A stretch of 64,000 nt of DNA, from positions 1,795,001 to 1,859,000 of the forward strand of contig CAHIKZ030000813.1 of the NCBI GenBank assembly GCA_903632075.3, written 5' to 3'. The notes under the pieces were generated by a model. That model was not told the DNA's origin and did no database searches. It saw nothing but the letters and a program-made list of their open reading frames with translations. Position numbers and translations under genes: made by a program. The DNA is from Acanthosepion pharaonis. Taxonomy: Eukaryota; Mollusca; Cephalopoda; Sepiida; Sepiidae. Below, piece by piece: positions 54,016 to 64,000 of the stretch (positions are counted from its first letter, which is position 1; each line of letters begins with the position of its first letter).

Positions 54016-54325
54016 ATCTAAATATATACATATCAGGTTAGATCATAGACAAGGAAAATCACGTTGCAGCTCGTGACGTTACACATGACCAATTTTCGTG
54101 AGTCTATGAGTAATTTCCTTTATGTGGTCTGGGGTAGTTATATCTTTTAGTTTATCGTAGATGTCCTGTTTGTTGCTGATTAAGGGTGTTTAATTTTTCT
54201 TTGGCTATTTCACGAGCTGCGACGCAATTTTCGCTTCCACGTCTCGTATACACGAGTTTGTCGTTGCTTTGAAATTTTTCATGAAACAAAAATGGACTAT
54301 CATTATTGTTTCGCCGTGTGTTATT

Positions 54326-54328
<3 letters not shown>

Positions 54329-54374
<46 letters not shown>

Positions 54375-54687
54375 TCGACCACTAATATATCATAGTTATA
54401 ATTTCTCATCCTTGTTTCCCCCACTCCCACATATACACTGTTAGAGTTTTGTTATTTAACCTTGGATATATATTTTCTGTTTTCTTTTTGAATTTGTAGG
54501 TTTATTTCATGTTTATAAATTATAACCATGCAATGGTTTCAGATTTTTATATTATACTCCAGCTCTGTGTCTAAAAAAGATGTCTACCTTGATTATATCC
54601 CCTTGTAAATTTATATATTGACCATTGATATTATCAATATCTATCTATCTATCTAGCCACACGGATATATATACATACATATACACG

Positions 54688-54719
<32 letters not shown>

Positions 54720-54770
54720 CTCACACGCTTATATATATATATTATATATATTAACTTCCAATAATATCAT
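54329..54770. repeat. Local duplication, copy 1
   Basis: (TA)n then 54372-54702 match 56157-56480 at about 97% ('gttagagttttgttatttaa', 'aaagatgtctaccttgatta'). It opens with a reversed family Z crumb ('ccactaatatatcatag') and closes with CA/TA repeats and 'acttccaataatat' (54754). Confidence 0.85.
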
Positions 54771-54831
54771 TTTAAGTTTATAAGAAAACGTATAAATATG
54801 TATATACACATATATATATATACACACACAA

Positions 54832-54930
54832 GTATATAATTGGTATATACGGAATGAATTCCAATAACCAACAATCTAACCAACGCCTTTATCCACTGTG
54901 CCATGTGTCCTTGTTAGATCCCGTGACAAG
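54832..54930. repeat. Shared 45-bp block and inverted SINE-B head
   Basis: 54832-54874 matches 10912-10956. Then 54881-54916 is the reverse complement of the first 36 nt of SINE-B ('ccactgtgccatgtgtcctt'), joined to the forward element at 'gttagatcccgtgac'. Confidence 0.75.
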
Positions 54931-55195
54931 ACCCAAAGAGTGTGAGTTCAATACCCGGTTAAGGCAGCGGAGAACTTTCAGAGGGAAATTAACAGGAGAT
55001 AACTGATAACTGACATCCATTAAAAACATGGCACGTGGAACTAGAACAGTCTACCCCAGTGAGCGAAATAAAGGGTTCAGTTCGACATTCCAACCACCTG
55101 AAGAAGGCCGGAGCGTACAACAGCCGAAACGTTGTAATAAATATGGCGACAAAGATGAGGGCAATAGTCCGAATAATGTAAATAATGTATTTTGA
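54917..55195 (+). mobile_element. SINE-B with 5' inversion
   Basis: Forward from 'gttagatcccgtgac' through B box 'gagttcaatacccgg', body, core ('cacctgaagaaggccgg', 'acaacagccgaaacgttg') to 'aatgtaaataatgta'. One change (CGGCC to CAGCC) weakens the core stem. Confidence 0.85.
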
Positions 55196-55661
55196 CGATA
55201 ATAGTTTGTTTTTATCAAGTTTGGGGCCTTTTTTCATTATGCTATGCTCTTTTTTAGAAAATGTTTGGAGGCAACTACATTATTCCTTTATTTGTATATA
55301 CTGGTATTCCATGAATTTTAGCATGTAAGTGTATATCGTTGAAGGCGGTTTCTTGAGGAAACTGCCTTTCGTATTTTAGGAAAGAATTAATAAAATGATG
55401 CTTTCTGAAAGCTTTTATTGCTAAAGTTTTTATTGCTATTCTACAAGAGAATTAGGTAAATTTCTTTCTTCCGTTAGTTTTTATTTATTTTATTTCAGCA
55501 TTTCTCTTCTTTTCTTTTTATTTCTTTTTCTTTCTCTGTTTTAAATTTTTATACTTACTTCCGTCTCTGTCATTTCCACCTCCACTGTAAACTTAAACAG
55601 GAGATCCGCCGCCGGCATTATCTCCACAACAGCCGCCAACCTGCAGCGGAAACCGCTCGTC
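55196..55661. other. No gene seen
   Basis: T-rich with a CTTTTT-like stretch near 55500-55540. 55570-55660 is more GC-rich ('atccgccgccggcatta') but has no frame I recognise. Confidence 0.5.
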
Positions 55662-55716
55662 TGATATGAACAGAGTCGGCCATATTTCGTCGCACACTGT
55701 TACTTTACATTATTAA
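55662..55716. repeat. 55-bp block repeated at 56678-56732
   Basis: 54 of 55 positions match ('tgatatgaacagagtcggcc' ... 'actttacattattaa'). Confidence 0.9.
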
Positions 55717-55974
55717 TCTACTTTCTTTGAGTTCTAGCATTTGATATGTTTCTCGTTCTCCTTGCAGCCTATTTCCGGTGTAGGTCAGTGCACGTGACAC
55801 AAGAATTACGACACGTGACAAGTGATTAAATTATATCACTAAAGAACAACTTTCCTCGTTCGTATCTCATGTAAAGGACGAATATCTGACAAATTCATTG
55901 TCAGTTCAAGCAGTAAGAATAATACGCTGGAAAAAAAAAACATATATATAATGAAACATTATCATTTCACCACA

Positions 55975-56096
55975 AACAAGGCGATAATGCCACTAAGACG
56001 CAAGGTGTTACTGGGAGTGAAAAAGAATGAGACGACTTTAGTGAGGTGAAAGTATAATAAAAATACATGTTTCAGGGGAAGACAGAAGATGGCGAT

Positions 56097-56098
<2 letters not shown>
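55975..56098 (-). pseudogene. LINE 3' crumb
   Basis: 'gataatgccactaagacgca' parallels the 3' flank of the LINE at 53430-53470. The right edge meets (TA)n at 56099. Confidence 0.45.
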
Positions 56099-56732
<634 letters not shown>

Positions 56733-56814
56733 AAGACTGTAGGTGGCAGTGAAGCAAAAATCGAAAAAGTGTGTGCAGGCTGTCTAGATCCAGAAAGACT
56801 TTGGTGGAACCAAG

Positions 56815-56815
<1 letters not shown>

Positions 56816-56868
<53 letters not shown>

Positions 56869-57018
56869 GCCAACAGGATAGAATCTAGGTAGAACTCAAT
56901 GTCCAACCCAGGGTAAGAATATAATATAAAAGGCTCAAACACTAATATTCTATGGTTATGATTTAATAATTTATTACATTGGAATCGTAATCACGATCCA
57001 ATTCATCAGACCTAATTT
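56816..57018 (-). repeat. (TA)n and family Z, reverse copy
   Basis: TA at 56816-56864. Then 'aggatagaatctaggtag', 'aactcaatgtcc', 'ttattacattggaatcg' and 'ccaattcatcagacctaa'. It is the inverse of 57335-57520. Confidence 0.8.
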
Positions 57019-57334
57019 GTAGGTCTGATGATTCGGTGCCGGTTTTTAATTCAATTTAGGTCAGCGATTCAGTAATGAATTATGCATCGCAAAATAATTC
57101 ATATATATCTGTATCTCATTCATTTAAACCGTCATTTAACTCGTCTCTTTAAAATTTCTCTGTTAAATTTTAATCCCCACCTTCACTTTTAGGCCTTCCT
57201 GTTCTTCTTTCGTCTGTTACCCCCTCTCTCGTGCTTTCATTAACCTCTCAAATTCGCCCCCCACTCTCATATATACACTCTCACTAAATTTTATTTTTTA
57301 TTCCCGAAGTTATTTTTTCCGATTTTTTTTTGAA

Positions 57335-57525
57335 TTTGTAGGTCTGATGAATTGGGTCGTGATTACTCATGAGCATTACGATTCAAATGTAATAAATTAT
57401 AACCATGAAATATTAGTGTTTAAGCCTTTTTATTATATTCTTACTCTATCCTGGATATTGAGTTCTACCTGGATTCTATCCTCTTGGAAATTTTTATATA
57501 TATATATATATATATATATTTGTAT
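57335..57525 (+). repeat. Family Z, forward copy, ending in (TA)n
   Basis: 'ttgtaggtctgatgaattgg', 'atgtaataaattataacc', 'gagttctacctggattctat', then TA. With 56816-57018 it makes an inverted pair with a 315-bp spacer. Confidence 0.8.
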
Positions 57526-57549
57526 GTATATGTATGTATATATATTTAC

Positions 57550-57648
<99 letters not shown>

Positions 57649-57655
57649 TAACCAC

Positions 57656-57709
<54 letters not shown>
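57498..57709. repeat. (TA)n, (TG)n, (TA)n
   Basis: TA at 57498-57520 and 57554-57586, TG at 57587-57647 (about 60 bp), TA at 57661-57709. Confidence 0.95.
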
Positions 57710-57714
<5 letters not shown>

Positions 57715-58625
57715 CGAAAAGAAGATAAAATTGTGATACCCTCAGGGACCTTGCCGATATTTGCTGCCTTAATATGTGCCTCCTTTAGTATATATTCTTT
57801 GCCTTCTTTTAACGTAATGTAGTTTGACATGACCTCACTGGCTCTCCAAACCTTTAACAATCAGATTATCAAATTACTTTCCCATGAGAAAAGGAATATA
57901 AAAAAGAACGTATTATTTTTATTAGAGAGAATTGAACAATTAGGCTACAACAATTGCTGATAATGACATTTTCTTTCTTCTATCTGAGCGAATTTGAGAA
58001 CCACTGGTTAGTTTCTTGCACTCTTCTCCATATCCCGTGGCATTCATTAGCGCTTCACTCCTCAAACAGTAACATTTCTTAGCTGATCCACATATTTTAG
58101 CCGGTATTCTTCTCTTCCGTTTTTCGTATTTAGGTTCCTATATGAATAATTTTCTAAACTGCTCTTCTTTTCTCCTCAAAATGTGCCTACTTATATGGTA
58201 TTTAAGATCTCAAAGATTTCGGGGGCCGGACCAAGATGTCGAGCGATTCGTCAGAATAAATTGTGGGCGTGAAATTATGACAGTGATGGAAGTTACTGAC
58301 ATAAGGCCAAAACGGCGAGAAGTCGGTAGAGGGCCGAAAGAATTTTGTAGCGTCGACACGCTTTCCGCACCCAGATTTCTTAGAGAGATTAGGCCACACG
58401 TGGCAGAATGCTAAGTCAACGCGAAGCATGAGTCCACTTGAAATTCTTCTTCCTGCTACCGCCTAGAATCGATACTAACACGTCTTCCTCCGGGGAAAAT
58501 GAGATTGAGTTCTAAATGAAAATCCAGGGAAAATGGGATTGAGTCCTAAATGAAAGTATAAGAAGCGTGATCAAAAGGCACGATTTTGGACGGAAAAACA
58601 TGTTCGTTTTACACACAGAATCAGA

Positions 58626-58628
<3 letters not shown>
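57710..58628. other. No gene identified; GC-richer patch at 58200-58440
   Basis: Frames on both strands at 58142-58429 are open because of the GC-rich patch. Neither translation resembles a family I know and no splice context is evident. A divergent exon or an old repeat are both possible. Confidence 0.4.

Positions 58629-58695
<67 letters not shown>
58629..58695. repeat. (TA)n microsatellite
   Basis: Pure TA, about 66 bp. Confidence 0.95.
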
Positions 58696-58697
<2 letters not shown>

Positions 58698-59895
58698 TTC
58701 TTTTTATGCCCTTGAAAATACAATAATAATTATCATAATTCTCTATATCTAATACGCATTTTTTTTTCTAAAAAATAATAAGTAAATTCAGTGGTGCGTA
58801 TTATGCACAGATACAAAAATCTTTAAAAATTCGTATAATAAAATAAGATTTATCATAAAACTAAATTTGAATAATATTATATGTTTAAAACTCGTTTTTA
58901 AGTAAGAGTGGGTAACACTGGCCGTAATGAAATTGGAGTGTTAGAATTTATAGGGTTTGATTACCAAACAAGTGGTGCGTATTATGTGTGAGTAGAAGCA
59001 TTATCGCACACATTCAGCACAATTTAGGTGTGCGTGTTATGGATTAAGGCGTATTATACATGGGGAATTACGGTAACTCATGTTCTTGTATTGCATATAT
59101 TAACGGGTCGTTTTTTTTTTCTGAGTCGATCAGTAAATAAAGGTAAAATTGATTGATTTATCTCCGAAGCGATTGTTCCAATTTCTGCTTATTTTATTCT
59201 ATTGCATGGGATCTTGTGACGTTTCTGGTGAACGGTATTAATTTCCAATCAATTTGACGTCAAGTATCTTTTGCGAAACAATAGGTTGTTACAATCAAAT
59301 ATGGCCATGTCTCTTTTTTTTACCTTTCATGTGTCGTCTACTCTCACTGATACTGTTGTTGTTGTTTTTTCTTTACTCCGTTCCTGTCGTGAACAAGGAT
59401 GGGCATCAATATATTTATTAACCGAATCTACATTTGGAATGTACGTTTCTTTGTCTGATTAATAATCGCCACTGAATTAGAAGTCCATTGTCACGGAAGA
59501 TTATATTTCAAAAATAATTATTCATTGTGCTAAACAAATCACTCTTCATGATCAGGTGACATACTTTAAAGTGATATATTTTCATGAAAATAACTACCTG
59601 CTTTACGCGTCCGAATAAAGAGTATATGAAATAAAATATAAAATTTCGTTACGTTAGAAGATATATCAAGATACATTTTGATACCATCGACTTCTCTTCA
59701 AAATACCACAACACACTTAGTGATGCACCAATGCATACAATAATTTAATATCAAAGTTTGCAACATGTTCTTTTGCACATAAGTTAGGTTATCTTACAAG
59801 TAGTGCTGGGGTGTCATCTGGTCGTTCAGGGCGTTATCTATGATATCTTTTCCCAATTTCGTATCCTTTGTAGCTGCTATCAATTTTTATTTAAC
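58696..59895. other. No gene seen
   Basis: AT-rich. A 'gtggtgcgtattatg' motif occurs at 58791 and 58972 with 'gcgtattatacatggggaa' at 59049, perhaps a local duplication. No coding signal. Confidence 0.45.
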
Positions 59896-60683
59896 TACTA
59901 GCTGCATGGCCCGGCGTTGCCCGTGCTTGATTCAAAAATCGTACGACTCATACAGCAATCGCTATCACCTGACTTAAAATATTTTTGCCCTTCCTTGCCT
60001 TTAAAGGAGGGACCTTTGCCGTGCTGATGTTGCTACATGTCTTACTTCTTGCCTATCTCACACTGCGAATTTTTTCTAAGCTCTATACTAAACCTTAAAT
60101 CTTTTACGAAAAAAGAACTAAACAAAATGAACACAAAACGATCAGCTTTAAAAAGGGACTTGTAACTGGAAAAACCAAATGGAAAAAGAATGTTAACAAC
60201 AAATACTTTTTCACACCCAACCCAGTTCTGCAGAATCAGAATCAACGTTGAGTTTAAGCAAGCGAATGAGCCAAATGGAGTAAAATGCCAAGCAGATTTA
60301 AATTTTTCCTACTTGTAACGAATGCAGCTATCGATTATTTTTTTGCATGCTAGCATGCTAGTTAACATTCGTGTCAGTCAGCTGTTGGCTCGCACGCTGG
60401 CTAATAGAATCTTCCTGCCTATTCGTGGCAGCCAGCTATAGGCTCTCACTCTGGCCAGTACAAAATGGCCGCAAACTACATGAAAACTACCGTAGAAGCA
60501 TGAAAAAATCGATTATTTCCATTATCGATGGGAGTTGGGAAATGCAAAGCCGGTCTTGGCATTCCCACTAACTTGGAGCATGTGCATGTAAATTTTGGTG
60601 CAAATCCGTCGAAAATTGTGGCCGTGCATTCGTCACACACACACACACACACACACACATCCTGCCTTTTATAGATAGAGATT
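59896..60683 (+). mobile_element. Dispersed element with GCATGGCCCGGCGTTGCCCG start
   Basis: The opening 'ctagctgcatggcccggcg' and the ending 'ttttatagatagagatt', preceded by 'attttggtgcaaatccgtcg' and (CA)n at 60637-60659, form a pair of ends that I recognise from repeats across many invertebrates. An 'agtcagctgttggctcgc' motif is repeated inside (60379 and 60431). No coding frame. The class (SINE-like or retroelement remnant) is not decided. Confidence 0.55.
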
Positions 60684-60968
60684 CGTCCTACTTCCTCTTC
60701 TGCTAACCATTTACTCACGTTTATCAAGTGCATTTCTACGCTGTGTCCATCTTGTTTTTAATATGTCTTCTGAGTGGCAAATTCGTCAAGCCCTCTTTGC
60801 TCATTTCTTTCCCCCAAAATTTCAACAGACTCTTTCTGATTCTCAGTGTTCTTTTGGTTGCCATTTTCCTCAAAACTTCCTCGTCACTGACATGCACCAG
60901 TCATGGTATTCTCGATATTTTTTTATGCCGAAGCGCTTCACAGTTACTTCAAGTGATGTCTTCATCTG

Positions 60969-61265
60969 TTGAGGAAAATCATACGGCATTCACTGCCATA
61001 TAAGAGCATTGATATAACAGGGCAAGTTGGCATTCTTTCGAAAATGTCATGTTTCGTAATAATTGAAATTTTGGAAATCATTTTCGCTGATCCAATCCAC
61101 CTTCGAATTTCATTGGTACATTTCTCTTCATCTTTTAAAATAATTTCCAGATGCTTAAATTTCTCTATTTGCTTGATTTTGACATCTTCAATTTGTAGCA
61201 CTCATCTTGAACCCTTCTTGCTAATGGCCATATATTCAACCTTCTTCCAATTGATGATTAAATCT
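60969..61265 (-). pseudogene. LINE ORF2 fragment, second of a tandem pair
   Basis: Minus-strand frame: 'IEDVKIKQIEKFKHLEIIL', 'NEIRRWIGSAKMISK', 'CPVISMLLYGSEC'. This is the post-RT region of the LINE group seen at 20760, ending in the Leu-Leu-Tyr-Gly-Ser-Glu-Cys box. Upstream in the same strand (61200-61260) is the preceding 'VEYMAISKKGS' block. The last part of the ORF is absent. Confidence 0.75.
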
Positions 61266-61289
61266 TTCTTCTCACTTTCTTTTACTACA

Positions 61290-61610
61290 TTGTCCAGGTA
61301 TTTCTACAGCTTTCTTAATTTGTTTTCTTTTTCTTAATACTTTGTTTAGATTTTGAAAGGCATCTTCTACTATTCCAACGCACCTCTGGGTTTTAGTATC
61401 ACATTTCCCTTCATCTTTTAAAATAATTTCCAGATGATTAAATTTCTGTACTTGCTTAATTTTGACATCCCCAATGTGTAACTTCAATCTTGGCCTACCT
61501 TTTTTGCTAACAACAATACAGTCTGCTTTCATACAATCTTACAAAGTTTGTATTTCTCTTTTTTCTTTACCATATTGTCTAGATCTTTCCTATTCTTTTC
61601 TTTCTGTATA
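61290..61610 (-). pseudogene. LINE ORF2 fragment, first of a tandem pair
   Basis: Minus-strand frame from 61532: 'DCIVVSKKGRPRLKLHIG', 'DVKIKQVQKFNHLEIIL', 'VGIVEDAFQNLNKVLRKRK'. It covers the same ORF2 stretch as the next fragment downstream (60969-61265), in the same direction. Either a 300-bp tandem duplication or two independent truncated insertions. Confidence 0.75.
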
Positions 61611-61939
61611 ATCTGCCTTCAAGAGCTTTATGAGCATGAAATGTTAAGATTATGACTACCAGTAATATCTTCTGGTAGGACTTTTGGCTTTCAAAGTATT
61701 GCCTCTTTGTAAAGGTTGAATAAATAAGGTAAAAACACGCATTCTTGGCTTACGCCCCTTTCCATTTTTTGTATATTTTCTCAATTTCTTCTTATTCCTT
61801 ATGTGAGTAGATAATTTTACATGCAAAGAAATAAATGCCAGTTTGTCTTTAGTCAGTAAAGTGCAATACGTGATACAAGGTTGGACGATCTTGTTTCTTT
61901 CGATTCCTGGCTGACTATGCCGATTTTTCCCGTTTCTTT
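61611..61939. other. No gene seen
   Basis: T-rich. A 102-codon minus-strand frame at 61656-61964 overlaps SINE-A and has no recognised motif. Confidence 0.45.
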
Positions 61940-62128
61940 CTGCGGTAGACTGGCTGCCAACCAAGGCTATAGGATTCAGTCTGTCCTGCTATTCAAAACT
62001 TCTAGCTGTGAGGAGAAGAGATGTGTTCATACCTTGTAGCGAATGTAGCGAATCTGACTGGAATTCATACTTAGCTCTCCGACTTTTCAGGCCGAGCCGA
62101 TAACCATTACACCACAACTTAGACAACT
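61940..62128 (-). mobile_element. SINE-A, near full length
   Basis: From 'ccaaccaaggctatagga' to the head 'ggccgagccgataaccatta'. The B-box region 'ggaattcatacttagc' has diverged. Confidence 0.75.
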
Positions 62129-62339
62129 GAGATCGATCAACTTTTATACACATGTTTTTCTCTTCTTTCTGTACGTAAAGGGTAATACAATGATGTCATC
62201 TTTCAGTTCAATGTGCGGCGTAATTAAATAAATAACATTGGATGCCTTCCAAAATATAGAGTCAGCATTTAGTGGTAAGATAATTTGTCTAGAAACATTC
62301 ACCTGCTATTTACCTTGATAAAAACCAAAGAAGAATCAG

Positions 62340-62695
62340 CAATATTATAGGTCGAGATCTGGAGGTTCGGTTTCAGCCATTTTCCTACCGCCGTGAGGTT
62401 GCCTCTCTGTGTCTTTTATATAAATAGCTTCATGGTAATTTTCCGAATGAGTTCTTTGCTATGGTACATAGACTTTTTGAATTTAAGACTGGAGTCGAGA
62501 TATCAACAATTTGTAGGTGAACTGGATAAATGTAATTGTCAATTCTATGCTAGCAGTTTCTTTTCTCGCACTTATAACCCGTGGAACTGCCTCCTGGCTC
62601 CACACATTCCAGCCAACTTTAATCTGCAAAAATTTAAATGTAATGTCAATCGCTATCTACTGTCCTCCTGATTACTCTTTGCTATTCCCTTTACT
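62340..62695 (+). pseudogene. CR1/Jockey-like LINE ORF2 C-terminus
   Basis: Two plus-strand frames share the blocks 'FGFSHFPTAVRLPLCVFYI', 'SRTYNPWNCLLAPHIPANF' and 'NLQKFKCNVNRYLLSS', the last ending at a TGA (62669-62671). This parallels 29573-29900. The 3' flank continues similarly for about 60 bp. Only the post-RT tail is present. Confidence 0.78.
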
Positions 62696-63861
62696 CATAA
62701 TGTTTCTGTTCCTAATTCACCCACACTCAGCAACCTTTTGCGTTTTTTTGTAGATCTACTGTCTTGCCTGGGAGTGATGCCGATTAAAAAAAAAACGCTT
62801 AGACGAAAGAAATGACTTTTTTTTTTTTTTTGGTGGGTATGCTAAAGGAGAAGGTGTACTCAATGAATATCACAGATGCAACACACTTTATTGAATGCAT
62901 AAAGAGTGAATGTTCTAAAATTGACGGCAATGTTGATTTATTGCATCCAGTTCACTTGAATCTTGGAAAGTGCATCAACCTTTGCATCACAAATGATGAA
63001 AATTATATCGAAGACGTTACTTCTTAATATTCCAGTTTAATAAAATGTTGAAATTTTAATTTCTTGAAAATATGCATTTTTGCGTATGTGTCCAGACATG
63101 TTTCCAGCTCTAGGGTTAGACATGTCCCCCAAAAAGTGCAGCGAACAGCCGATTATTTTTTTAAAGCAATATCTATATTCCTTTGCAGGGATCTTCTGTT
63201 CGCTGACGACGAGCAGCTAGCATATCAAACAGTGATATGCAGCTTACTAGGAAATATATACGTAAGAGAAGTCCGGGTTGATACTAAAACCGCCGCATCT
63301 CTCGGGTACGAAATACGAAAAACAAAATTCAACGTGAGTGAAAGAATGTGGCGAATTCGGTTAAGTGGTTTCAGTGTTCGCTTTTACTATGATATTCTAG
63401 TACGACAGGTATCATGAGTAATAGAGGAAAAAAATAACGAGAATCCCAGTCCGGGGATGAATTTTATGTATTTTTAAGTGTCAAATGATGAACCGATGCA
63501 TTCTACATTAGTCCATCTTTTAACTGGCTTCCTGATATCGATAGGAAGAAAGAGAAGTTTAATTTGTTGCATTTTTCTTTATTGTTCGAAACTCGAGAGT
63601 GGTTTGGATTATGGCTGAGTATATATTGGCTAAATGTAAGGCGAATATTAATCTCTGTAGACAATTATGATGTAGTAATTGTTTTAAGTGGTAAGCAATG
63701 ATCGCTACTTCCCAACTCTCTACTCACGACAACGGCTTATTTCCAAGATATGCTTTTGATATTTTCCGGTTAACTATTAAATTACACTGATGAAAGCTTT
63801 AGGGGGATTTCTTTATGACAGCCTACCTGTTAAATCACGTATTGGGAAGGTACTTATTTTA
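62696..63861. other. No gene called
   Basis: Frames at 62812-63027 and 63064-63417 are open. The second contains 'RDLLFADD', which resembles the start of an RT catalytic box, but nothing before or after it fits reverse transcriptase, so I leave it uncalled. An A-run at 62786 may be the tail of the LINE. Confidence 0.4.
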
Positions 63862-64000
63862 AACTACTAAGGTTGTGGAGGTAGGGTGGACTAATGCACT
63901 GAGGAATCGGAGAGCCGAGTTCGAATTCCAGTTGAATCCTTTACATGCCAATACCCTTGGGAAAGGAATGAATCGTCTTCTTCTACCTCCCCTCCCAGCT
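63862..64000 (+). mobile_element. SINE-A, cut by the window end
   Basis: Head 'gtagggtggactaatgc' (A-box side) and 'gagttcgaattcc' (B-box-like), then the body to 'cctcccagct' at the last base. It continues past 64000. Confidence 0.75.

Noticed and set aside
61656..61964. 102-codon minus-strand frame
   Set aside because: Overlaps SINE-A and has no known motif.
63064..63417. LINE reverse transcriptase
   Set aside because: Only the eight residues RDLLFADD fit; the rest does not resemble RT.

Overview
The window looks like non-genic sequence from an animal genome, most likely a cephalopod mollusc and probably an octopus. The clues are long (TA)n, (TG)n and (GATA)n microsatellites every few hundred bases, many copies of tRNA-derived SINEs, Penelope-like element pieces, CR1/Jockey-like LINE tails and Tc1/mariner relics. 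I could not identify any host protein-coding exon, rRNA or intact tRNA. Nearly every long open frame is either a microsatellite read as protein (Ile-Tyr, Phe-Ser-Leu or Lys-Arg-Glu runs) or a transposon relic. The species call rests on my recognition of repeat style, not on a search.

Layout. 0-3.6 kb: LINE crumbs, a SINE, and a clean solo LTR with a 5-bp target duplication. 3.84-7.6 kb: one enormous pyrimidine-only tract. 8-11.7 kb: SINEs, (TA)n and (TATC)n blocks and a LINE tail. 11.7-13.25 kb: a decayed Tc1-like transposon. 14.5-18.2 kb: a Penelope-like start fragment, a SINE and LINE ends. 18.2-19.7 kb: a 450-bp TG-rich inverted duplication. 20-23 kb: LINE ends and a Tc1 deletion derivative. 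25.06-25.62 kb: a GAAA-rich array. 26.9-30 kb: LINE RT pieces, minisatellites and foldbacks. 30.3-32.2 kb: an LTR whose interior carries seven GC-rich tandem units. 33.3-36 kb: palindromes and foldbacks among (TA)n. 36.09-36.67 kb: a second Tc1 derivative. 36.87-38.13 kb: a complete-ended mariner with a frameshifted transposase. 40-48.3 kb: SINEs, foldbacks, a third Tc1 derivative and a LINE RT fragment. 49.1-50.4 kb: a Penelope-like cluster (GIY-YIG endonuclease end, LTR-like region, next ORF start, inverted copy) beside a hairpin. 51.4-57.7 kb: SINEs, a local duplication and more foldbacks. 58-64 kb: fairly plain sequence with a LINE double fragment, a LINE tail and SINEs.

The parts do not form a pathway. 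They form a mobile-DNA landscape in which several unrelated families share two habits: they abut (TA)n tracts, and they occur as head-to-head foldbacks. The most interesting candidates are (1) SINEs whose 3' part carries a hammerhead-ribozyme-like core and grows tails in 107-bp steps, (2) the LTR with an internal satellite, (3) the 3.76-kb polypyrimidine tract, and (4) two-armed foldback families with different fusion points.
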